Source: Treponema sp. (lineage in GTDB: Bacteria; Spirochaetota; Spirochaetia; Treponematales; Breznakiellaceae). From it: a stretch of 8,154 nt of DNA. Of this stretch, positions 1-5,721 are shown piece after piece. The DNA lies in NCBI GenBank assembly GCA_009785545.1, contig WQWD01000099.1, positions 1-8,154 of the forward strand. The letters are read 5' to 3'. Position numbers and translations under genes: made by a program. A model generated the notes under the pieces. It made no database searches and was not told the origin of the DNA. It saw only the letters and a list, made by a program, of their open reading frames with translations. The first letter of the stretch is position 1, and each line of letters opens with the position of its first letter.

Positions 1-1333
1 AAACTACTGCTCCATGGCAGTCCAACTGGCAATGGGCAATCTGCTCACCGACAAATACGCCGAAGGCTTCCCTTATCACCGATTTTACGCAGGCACAGAA
101 AACGTAGATGCCATCGAAACACTGGCTGCTGAAGAAGCGTGTAAACTTTTCGGTGCAGAATATGCCAATGTGCAGGCGCATTGCGGCGCTGACGCAAACT
201 TGCTGGCTTTCTGGGCAATCATGGCAACACGGCTGGAAAGCCCTCTCTTGGAAAAATGGGGAGAAACTAATCTCTACAAACTTAACGATTCCCAATGGAA
301 TGAACTTAAAGCCGCTTTCGGGAACAAACGGCTTTTGGCTTTGGATTACTACTCCGGCGGACATCTCACACACGGATACCGTTACAATCTTTCGGGGCGT
401 ATGTTCGACGTTCACACTTATTCGGTTTCCAAAGAAAACGGTTTACTTGATTATGACGAGATCGAAAAACAGGCAATGACTGTTCGGCCGTTCATCCTGC
501 TTGCAGGTTATTCGGCTTATCCAAGAGAGATCAATTTTAAACGCATGAGAGAAATCGCCGACAAGTCCGGCGCAGTTTTTATGGTAGACATGGCTCACTT
601 CGCAGGTCTTGTCGCCGGCAAGGTTTTTACAAACGAAAACGATCCTGTTAAGTGGGCGCACGTTGTAACAAGCACAACACACAAAACATTACGCGGCCCG
701 AGGGCTGGTCTTGTGCTTTCGACAAACGAATTCGCCGAAGCGCTCGACAAAGGATGTCCGCTGGTAATGGGCGGCCCTCTTCCTCATGTGATAGCTGCAA
801 AAGCAGTAGCGTTCCGAGAAGCCGCCACACATGAGTTCAGGCAATATGCGCAGCGAGTTGCAGAAAACTGCAAGGCTCTGGCGGCTTCGTGTTTGGACAA
901 CGGGCTTGACGTACTCACAGGCGGAACAGATAACCACCTATTATTAGTAAACGTTCATAAAGCAGGACTTACCGGAAGGCAGGCTGAAACAGCTCTCCTT
1001 GATTGTCACATAACGCTTAACCGCAACAGCCTTCCCAACGACCCCAACGGTCCGTGGTACACTTCCGGGATAAGAGTGGGAACCGCCGCTGCCACTACAC
1101 TCGGCATGGGAAAAACCGAAATGACGGAAATCGGCGCACTGATAGCAAAAGTAATCAAAGGCACAACTCAAGCCCCGGACAAAAAAGACCCGTCAAAAAA
1201 CAGCAAAGCGAAATTCATCACAGACCCAAATGTTAAAACCGAAGTTCAAGAGCGTGTAAAGGCTTTAATGGAAAAATTCCCCGTATACCCCGAGCTTGAA
1301 CTGGAATTGCTAAAACGTTTTTTTGTAAAATAG
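1..1333 (+). CDS. glyA: Serine hydroxymethyltransferase, long chlamydia/spirochaete-type, 5' end cut by window edge
   Basis: A cytosolic PLP enzyme that converts serine and tetrahydrofolate to glycine and 5,10-methylene-THF, feeding one-carbon metabolism. The frame is open from base 2 (N-Y-C-S before the Met at base 14), and that Met falls inside the conserved SENY..VQLAMGN block, so it is not the start. By comparison with chlamydial GlyA, roughly 65 or more N-terminal residues lie off the window. Numbering from the Met at 14, visible motifs are LTDKYAEGFP, GGHLTHG, DMAHFAGLVAG and the PLP-lysine motif TTHKTLRGPR with Lys224 (bases 683-685), followed by GGPLPHVIAAKA and GGTDNHLLLV. About 35 extra residues lie between the first helix of the large domain and GGHLTHG (around residues 70-105), as I recall for chlamydial GlyA. 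A Lys-rich insert (TQAPDKKDPSKNSKAK) precedes the C-terminal FPVYPELE segment. The gene ends at a TAG just before a shared terminator. Function is very secure; the lineage affinity is from memory. Confidence 0.96.
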   Translation, partial: NYCSMAVQLAMGNLLTDKYAEGFPYHRFYAGTENVDAIETLAAEEACKLFGAEYANVQAHCGADANLLAFWAIMATRLESPLLEKWGETNLYKLNDSQWNELKAAFGNKRLLALDYYSGGHLTHGYRYNLSGRMFDVHTYSVSKENGLLDYDEIEKQAMTVRPFILLAGYSAYPREINFKRMREIADKSGAVFMVDMAHFAGLVAGKVFTNENDPVKWAHVVTSTTHKTLRGPRAGLVLSTNEFAEALDKGCPLVMGGPLPHVIAAKAVAFREAATHEFRQYAQRVAENCKALAASCLDNGLDVLTGGTDNHLLLVNVHKAGLTGRQAETALLDCHITLNRNSLPNDPNGPWYTSGIRVGTAAATTLGMGKTEMTEIGALIAKVIKGTTQAPDKKDPSKNSKAKFITDPNVKTEVQERVKALMEKFPVYPELELELLKRFFVK

Positions 1334-1344
1334 AATTGTATAGA

Positions 1345-1382
1345 AAATTTGTGAGGGAACTACCGAGTGACCTCACAAATTT
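1345..1382. terminator. Perfect 12-bp hairpin between convergent glyA and the HD gene, probable bidirectional terminator
   Basis: AAATTTGTGAGG (1345-1356) and CCTCACAAATTT (1371-1382) form a perfect 12-bp stem with a 14-nt loop. It starts 12 bases after the glyA stop, and its right arm overlaps the stop codon of the convergent HD gene (TAA, complement of 1381-1383). The A/T-rich stem base supplies a short U tract on either strand (TTT, then a T-rich ACTTCTTCTTT on the plus strand). There is no long T run, so the intrinsic terminator is inferred mainly from symmetry and position. Confidence 0.7.
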
Positions 1383-2862
1383 ACTTCTTCTTTGCCTGCT
1401 TCTCACGGATAAATGTATCAAAAATATAAAACAATACCGGGTCTATCTTTACAACTTTTTCGATAAACTCGGCGTGCATCATATCCAGAGCTTCTTCGGA
1501 CTCCATTGGTTTGCGGTAAACACGATTGGGATCTGTCAGACTGTCAAACACATCGATTATCTCCAGAACTTTTGCGGGAAAGTACGCAAGCGCCTGGTAG
1601 TCCAGCATGGGTTCCAATTCGTAAGCGATACAGTAATCCTGCTTTGCCGAAGGGTTTAACAGTTTGTACTGTTGAAGATAAGTGCGAAAATATCCGTAAC
1701 CCGAAGCGTCTCCGTAATACTCATGATGATACCCGGTAATAAGCGCAGCTTCCATCGGGTAATTAGTTTTATTTATAACCGATTTGTAACCTTGTTTTAC
1801 ATGATCGACAACTATATTACGATCATAAGAACCTTCACCTTCGTGATACTCCACAGCCGATGCCTTGCCAATATCATGGATCAAAAAACCTACAGCCCAC
1901 TTGTTGTAAACTTCGGGCGGAATGTCCCTCATGCCGCCAAGAAATACACGCTCAAGAATAACATCGTCAGTATCAAGGTGAGGAAGCAGCTTCAGATAAT
2001 ACTTGCGAAACTTTGACGCAAACGTTATGCGAAGTTTTTGAATAGCTCTGGATGTATGAACCAAATTGTTAAAGTAAGCAAAAAAGGCAAGCCCATTAAG
2101 AAAAACCCGTGTCATGTGCTGGACAATAGTTCCGTTGGATTTTTCTACAAGCGTGTTAACAAGTTCATTGTTAAAAACATCTTCTGATATGAGCTGCACA
2201 GATGATTTAACCATTTCTGTTGTGTTGTCTACAATTTCCTGAGTCGCTTTTTTTGCGGCGTCATCTGCGAGGCGCAAAGCGCCTTCGATAATCGCATGGT
2301 TTATCATTGCGGCATTTTTTGTTGAATCAACAAGCGCTTCGGCAATGGCTTCTTTGTCTTCGCTTTTTGAGACAAGAAGTTCATCAAGACGGCTCTTTTC
2401 TTTCTTGAGCTGCTCTATCATTTCTTCGGTTGTCATTTCGGCAAATGATGTATATTCGTCTCCAAAACTATTGTATTCTACTTCATGAATTTGTTTATTC
2501 CCTGGCGAAGTCGGCAAAGCCGGCGAGGCCGGCGAGGTCTGCAAAGTTGGCAAGGCTGGCGAAGCCTGCGAAGCGGTTACGTTATCCCAAGCACCTATTT
2601 TTACAGCGGATTTTTCTTTAATTATATCGAGGTTTTCTCCGGTAAAATAATATTCCCAATCACCGGCGGATTGCCAAAAGTTTTCTTTGTTGTCGTTTAA
2701 AACTTTAAATGGCATAAGCCGTTTTTTTTTGGCAGATCTGTTAACGCATAAAACAGGGATTTCTTCGTTTAATATAATTTCGATATAGGGTTTATTAACA
2801 CCGCCCCCGTCAGGAAGCGACAATACTTTAGATAAAGGTATTATTATGTTTTTTCCCTGCAT
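1381..2862 (-). CDS. HD-GYP-like metal-dependent phosphohydrolase with helical N-terminal half and repeat-encoded linker
   Basis: A 493-residue protein if the ATG at 2862 is the start. The C-terminal third is an HD-type phosphohydrolase: H329-D330 in HDIGK, His354 in DHVKQG, H379-H380-E381 in GYHHEYYGD, and Asp437 in EIIDVFDSLTDP, followed by YRKPMESEEALDMM, which is typical of HD-GYP domains. The signature HHExxDGxGYP is altered to HHEYYGDASGYG, so the GYP is degenerate. HD-GYP enzymes usually hydrolyse cyclic-di-GMP or related cyclic dinucleotides; the substrate here is unproven. Residues 1-95 form a small domain I do not recognise. Residues about 96-120 are Ala/Ser/Pro tripeptide repeats, and about 130-300 are strongly helical. 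No membrane segment is evident from this start. A TTG at 2949 would add 29 residues including a hydrophobic stretch, but neither start has a good ribosome binding site. The gene converges on glyA and diverges from the DHH gene. Confidence 0.85.
   Translation of the reverse strand: MQGKNIIIPLSKVLSLPDGGGVNKPYIEIILNEEIPVLCVNRSAKKKRLMPFKVLNDNKENFWQSAGDWEYYFTGENLDIIKEKSAVKIGAWDNVTASQASPALPTLQTSPASPALPTSPGNKQIHEVEYNSFGDEYTSFAEMTTEEMIEQLKKEKSRLDELLVSKSEDKEAIAEALVDSTKNAAMINHAIIEGALRLADDAAKKATQEIVDNTTEMVKSSVQLISEDVFNNELVNTLVEKSNGTIVQHMTRVFLNGLAFFAYFNNLVHTSRAIQKLRITFASKFRKYYLKLLPHLDTDDVILERVFLGGMRDIPPEVYNKWAVGFLIHDIGKASAVEYHEGEGSYDRNIVVDHVKQGYKSVINKTNYPMEAALITGYHHEYYGDASGYGYFRTYLQQYKLLNPSAKQDYCIAYELEPMLDYQALAYFPAKVLEIIDVFDSLTDPNRVYRKPMESEEALDMMHAEFIEKVVKIDPVLFYIFDTFIREKQAKKK
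2504..2575 (-). repeat. Eight-copy 9-bp tandem repeat inside the HD gene
   Basis: Eight consecutive 9-bp units on the plus strand: GGCGAAGTC, GGCAAAGCC, GGCGAGGCC, GGCGAGGTC, TGCAAAGTT, GGCAAGGCT, GGCGAAGCC, TGCGAAGCG. On the coding strand they encode tripeptides of the form (A/T)-(S/L)-(P/Q), giving a Pro/Ala/Ser-rich flexible linker at about residues 96-120. The 9-bp unit keeps the frame, so copy-number changes would alter linker length without breaking the gene. The array lies between the unrecognised N-terminal domain and the helical region. Confidence 0.93.
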
Positions 2863-2869
2863 ACTTAAT

Positions 2870-2897
2870 ATTATATGGATATTGCACTTTTTAGCAA
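2870..2897 (-). promoter_or_regulatory. Candidate sigma70-type promoter for the HD gene
   Basis: On the minus strand there is a perfect -10 hexamer TATAAT (complement of 2870-2875). A partial -35, TTGCTA (complement of 2892-2897), lies upstream with a 16-bp spacer. Initiation 7-8 bases downstream would fall on or next to the ATG at 2862, which has no ribosome binding site, so the transcript could be leaderless. The region is AT-rich, so a chance match is possible. Confidence 0.4.
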
Positions 2898-3025
2898 GCA
2901 AACTGACAAACAAACAGACAAGAAAACAGGAAAATTTGTTATAAAACAAAAATACGGCTTAAAAGTTATAGCAGTTTTTTGAAAATTTGATTAGTTTTGA
3001 AAAAGCCTCATATCAAAAAAGAATA

Positions 3026-3054
3026 TTGAAAAAAAAGCAAATATGTGGTAAGCT
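3026..3054 (+). promoter_or_regulatory. Candidate promoter for the DHH gene
   Basis: TTGAAA (3026-3031), a 17-bp spacer, then TAAGCT (3049-3054) preceded by TG in the extended -10 position. The -35 matches consensus at 5 of 6 positions but the -10 at only 3 of 6. The predicted start near 3061 would leave a leader of about 55 bases before the ATG at 3116. The rest of the 2863-3115 divergent intergenic region is AT-rich and shows no other feature I can support. Confidence 0.3.
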
Positions 3055-3101
3055 AACAATGTAAGGAAATTTAAAAAAGTTGCAGCAAAATATTTTACCT
3101 T

Positions 3102-3106
3102 AAGGA
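3102..3106 (+). promoter_or_regulatory. Ribosome binding site of the DHH gene
   Basis: AAGGA lies 9 bases before the ATG at 3116. It fixes this start, which also places the conserved TRSDFDGL motif at the expected extreme N terminus. Confidence 0.75.
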
Positions 3107-3115
3107 TGGTTTTTT

Positions 3116-4024
3116 ATGAGATTATTAACCAGATCTGATTTTGATGGACTTGCTTGCGGAGCGCTTTTGTATCACTTAGGGCTTATTCAAGAATGGAAAT
3201 TCGTACACCCCAAGGATATTCAGGATGGATTGGTAGAAGCCACTGATAACGATGTTTTAGCAAATATTCCCTATATTAAGGGTTGTAAAATTTGGTTTGA
3301 TCATCATTCCAGCGAATCTGAGCGTTTAGGCGCTGAAACCCACTTTGAAGGTATGTCAAAACTTGCCCCAAGCTGCGCCCGTGTTATTTACGAATACTAC
3401 GGTGGTGATGAAAAACTTGGTAAATTCGCCGAAATGATTCAATATGTTGATAAAGTTGATTCAGGAAACCTTACTTCTGACGAAATAATCAACCCAAAAG
3501 GCTGGATACTCTTGGGATTTATCATGGATCCCCGTACAGGTTTAGGGCGTTTCCGTGATTTTACCATCAGCAACTACGATTTGATGGAAAAACTTGCGGC
3601 GGCGTGCGGTGAAAAAAACATAAACGAGATATTAGCCATGCCGGATGTAAAAGAACGTATCGATTTATATGTCAAACATACCGATCTTTTCATAGATATG
3701 ATAAAAACCCATACAAAAATTGAAAAAAACGTAATTTTTGTAGATTTCCGTGGTGTAGAAACAATTTACGCCGGAAACCGCTTTGTTATCTACACACAAT
3801 ACCCCGAGCAAAATGTTTCGGTTTGGGTAGTTGACGGTCGAAACAAAACAAATGTCGCAATAACTGTAGGGCACAGCATTATAAACCGCACTAGCACAAC
3901 AAATGTAGGCTCGCTCATGTTATCTCACGGCGGAGGCGGTCACAAGCAAGTCGGCACTTGTCAAGTCCCGTACGCCGACGCTGACGCAGCTATCACTGAT
4001 ATAATAGAAAAACTTAAAGAATAG
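3116..4024 (+). CDS. DHH-DHHA1 family phosphoesterase (exopolyphosphatase-like)
   Basis: A 302-residue cytosolic protein with a DHH catalytic domain and a C-terminal DHHA1 substrate-binding domain. Motif I is RSDFDG with Asp8 and Asp10, the DHH triad is Asp62-His63-His64 in FDHHSS, and further acidic residues sit in VDKVDSGNLTSDE (Asp112, Asp115). The DHHA1 glycine loop is SHGGGGHKQVG (residues 270-280). The family cleaves phosphodiester or phosphoanhydride bonds using two divalent metals; members include NrnA-type nanoRNases, cyclic-dinucleotide phosphodiesterases, pyrophosphatases and RecJ. Motif I has Thr-Arg where RecJ/NrnA-like members often have a His. The segment FVHPKDIQDG matches, from memory, a bacterial subgroup annotated as 'exopolyphosphatase', so the substrate should be left open. 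The gene is monocistronic here: divergent from the HD gene and convergent with the exported-protein gene, 46 bases away. Confidence 0.9.
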   Translation: MRLLTRSDFDGLACGALLYHLGLIQEWKFVHPKDIQDGLVEATDNDVLANIPYIKGCKIWFDHHSSESERLGAETHFEGMSKLAPSCARVIYEYYGGDEKLGKFAEMIQYVDKVDSGNLTSDEIINPKGWILLGFIMDPRTGLGRFRDFTISNYDLMEKLAAACGEKNINEILAMPDVKERIDLYVKHTDLFIDMIKTHTKIEKNVIFVDFRGVETIYAGNRFVIYTQYPEQNVSVWVVDGRNKTNVAITVGHSIINRTSTTNVGSLMLSHGGGGHKQVGTCQVPYADADAAITDIIEKLKE

Positions 4025-4043
4025 CATGAGTTAAATGAGGCAA

Positions 4044-4065
4044 TGCAAAATAACCGAGTTTTGCA
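4044..4065. terminator. Weak 7-bp hairpin between convergent genes, possible terminator
   Basis: TGCAAAA (4044-4050) and TTTTGCA (4059-4065) pair across an 8-nt loop in the 46-bp gap between the DHH stop and the stop of the convergent exported-protein gene. The position suits a bidirectional terminator, but the stem is short and AT-rich and no T run follows on either strand. Confidence 0.28.
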
Positions 4066-4070
4066 AGAGG

Positions 4071-4874
4071 CTAAAATACTTCGTTATTGAGCCTGTCAGA
4101 AAGCCAGTTTAGAAGCGCCTCCGCACGATTTCTCAGGGAGTTCCCGACTCGATCTCCCGTTCCGGGCAAAGAGGCGGCTCGTGCCATCGAAACTGCGTAA
4201 ACCAAAATGCCGTCTCCGCAGTCGATTAAAGCAACAATCGACCGCAGATTTCCCCTTCCTATCAACGGAATAATTCCAAAGCTTAAAGCCGTAACATTTT
4301 CCTGAACAAAAAAAATGGCGGTTGGAGTAACTCTAAAATCATAACGATACACATTATCGCCAAAAGTTAAGTCTCTCTGCCTCGCAAACAAAGTCAACTC
4401 TTCCGGCGGTCTTGCAAAAACTGGATCAGGCAATGACCGTCTGGTTTGCGCCCCGTCAATTACAACGGAATAATCATAAAAAACACGCATGGCATTCCGG
4501 CTGGCGGAAAAGTATTGAACGCCGGTCAACGAGCTAATCGCCGTCAACTGATTGAACACCCCAATTTTTTGCACCGGATCCCAGCCATTCGCTTCAGATC
4601 GATGCGTATCGGGCTTTTGAAACCAATACAAACCTTCGATCATCATGCCGGGATTCAGCGCCCTTTTTGTTTCCTCGACGAATTGCCTCAACTCATCATT
4701 GTAAGGCACTAATCTTACCGCCGGGTTCCTCAACTGCGTTTCAAATATCCGTGAATTTTCCGATTCTCGCAATTCCCGCATTCTCTCGGCAGAAATCAAG
4801 CTTTCAATCGGAACAGCCCAAACCACAGCCACAACGGAGAACACAAAAACAAAAAGAAACCCAAATTTCAACAT
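4071..4874 (-). CDS. Exported protein of unknown function, downstream of jag
   Basis: A 267-residue protein from the ATG at 4874. It begins with a short signal peptide: MLKFG, then a hydrophobic core of about 15 residues ending VVWA before VPIES, which suits signal peptidase I cleavage. No Cys lipobox and no further membrane segment is visible. The mature protein has an Arg/Glu-rich helix (AERMRELRE), a conserved-looking block (MIEGLYWFQKP, LTAISSLTGVQYFSASRN, FYDYSVVID) and a C-terminal segment with a hydrophobic strand (GDGILVYAVSMARA) and a closing helix. The block resembles an uncharacterised spirochaete family I recall as possibly DUF6675; this is not verified. GGAG lies 9 bases before the chosen ATG. 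An upstream GTG at 4913 would add 13 residues in front of the signal peptide and has no clear binding site. The gene starts 51 bases after the jag stop, so it is probably the last gene of the rnpA-yidC operon. Function unknown; likely periplasmic. Confidence 0.8.
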   Translation of the reverse strand: MLKFGFLFVFVFSVVAVVWAVPIESLISAERMRELRESENSRIFETQLRNPAVRLVPYNDELRQFVEETKRALNPGMMIEGLYWFQKPDTHRSEANGWDPVQKIGVFNQLTAISSLTGVQYFSASRNAMRVFYDYSVVIDGAQTRRSLPDPVFARPPEELTLFARQRDLTFGDNVYRYDFRVTPTAIFFVQENVTALSFGIIPLIGRGNLRSIVALIDCGDGILVYAVSMARAASLPGTGDRVGNSLRNRAEALLNWLSDRLNNEVF

Positions 4875-4925
4875 TTTACAAGACTCCAAACAATGCCACC
4901 GATCACGCCACACAATTTCTGAAAC

Positions 4926-5678
4926 TTACTTTAAACCTCTGTAATAAACCCTCACCTGCTTATATAAACCATCTCCCTCGCTCTTGGTTTCAACATCTCC
5001 AATATCGTTTAGAGTCGTATGAATCAGCCACCTGTCAAAAGGATTCATCGGTTCAAGCAGCATTGAGCCTCGGCTTTCACGGACTTTTTCCGCTACACTG
5101 TAGGCAAGCCGCACCAAAGATTCTTCACGGCGAAGACGATAATTTTCGGTATCCAGAATAACCCTTAAATCTCCCTTTCCAAGTTTGTCGGCGTAGACGT
5201 TCAGTAATAATTGCAATGCGTCAAGGTTTTTGCCTTTTTTGCCAATCAAAATCGAAGAATGAGTTGAATCGACTTTTATCCCGAGTTTTTGTTTTTCACG
5301 AAATAAAATGGAAACATTGCCGGGGTATCCCATTCGCTCAATTACACCAGTGGTAAACTCGATCATTTTTTGTTCGAATTCATTTTGAGGAATCGGCTCA
5401 CCGTAAACGGCCTGTCTTGCGGCCTCTCTTGCGGGCTCTCTTTTGGGGGTAATTCTGTTGCCGATGTCATCATCAACTTCGACAACATTGCCTGAATGAC
5501 CTGAATGAAAAGAAGTGTTCCCTGTGTGAACCCTAATCCGAACATAACCCTTCTTGAATAAACCTGTTTTTTGGGTTTCAAGAATCTCAATGTCAAAGTC
5601 GTCTTTTTCAAGACCAAGTTCTGCCGCCGCCCTGTCTATGGCTTCTTTTTCTGTGCGGCCTTCAAATTCAAATTCCAT
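4926..5678 (-). CDS. jag: Jag/KhpB RNA-binding protein (Jag-N, KH and R3H domains)
   Basis: A 250-residue cytosolic protein with the full family architecture. A Jag-N domain (about residues 1-50) begins MEFEFEGRTEKEAI and contains the TGLFKKGYVRIRV motif. A polar, charged linker follows (about 51-98), then a KH domain with the GKKG loop at residues 146-149 (ILIGKKGKNLDAL). The R3H domain (about 180-250) has Arg216 and His220 in DRWLIHTTLND. Jag (KhpB/EloR) binds RNA and in Gram-positive bacteria affects cell elongation and division; its role in spirochaetes is largely unexplored. It is encoded directly after yidC, as in many bacteria. A strong binding site, AAGGAG, lies 7 bases before the ATG. 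The gap from yidC is 42 bases and contains a hairpin. No key residue appears to be missing. Confidence 0.95.
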   Translation of the reverse strand: MEFEFEGRTEKEAIDRAAAELGLEKDDFDIEILETQKTGLFKKGYVRIRVHTGNTSFHSGHSGNVVEVDDDIGNRITPKREPAREAARQAVYGEPIPQNEFEQKMIEFTTGVIERMGYPGNVSILFREKQKLGIKVDSTHSSILIGKKGKNLDALQLLLNVYADKLGKGDLRVILDTENYRLRREESLVRLAYSVAEKVRESRGSMLLEPMNPFDRWLIHTTLNDIGDVETKSEGDGLYKQVRVYYRGLK

Positions 5679-5683
5679 AAATG

Positions 5684-5689
5684 CTCCTT
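5684..5689 (-). promoter_or_regulatory. Strong ribosome binding site of jag
   Basis: AAGGAG on the minus strand (plus CTCCTT) lies 5 bases before the ATG at 5678. It sits just outside the yidC-jag hairpin, so ribosomes can load on jag independently of yidC translation. Confidence 0.85.
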
Positions 5690-5695
5690 ATCTGA

Positions 5696-5721
5696 AGCTG
5701 TTCCAATTTTTGGAATCAGCT
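5696..5721 (-). other. Intercistronic hairpin between yidC and jag
   Basis: On the minus strand the sequence reads AGCTG-A-TTCCAA-AAA-TTGGAA-CAGCT: an 11-bp stem with one bulged A and a 3-nt loop. It begins on the last base of the yidC stop codon and ends just before the jag binding site. No U tract follows, so it is not a convincing intrinsic terminator. It could be a processing or 3'-stabilising element that separates yidC and jag expression. Confidence 0.55.

Noticed and set aside
1336..2016. Plus-strand open frames after glyA
   Set aside because: They lie opposite the HD domain, whose metal ligands are all on the minus strand.
2863..2949. N-terminal extension of the HD protein from a TTG at 2949, giving a hydrophobic leader
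   Set aside because: The stretch is low-complexity TTTG-rich DNA with no ribosome binding site, it overlaps the best -10 box, and an ATG lies in frame at 2862. A membrane anchor cannot be fully excluded.
3055..3100. Possible riboswitch or structured leader before the DHH gene
   Set aside because: The leader is short and AT-rich, and I could not find a stable pairing or a known motif.
4875..4913. GTG start at 4913 for the exported protein
   Set aside because: It would put 13 polar residues ahead of an otherwise classic signal peptide; the ATG at 4874 has GGAG at good spacing.
4667..5161. Plus-strand open frame of 164 codons opposite the exported-protein gene and jag
   Set aside because: Antisense shadow: it spans the junction of two minus-strand genes with clear domains or signal peptide and shows no recognisable motif.
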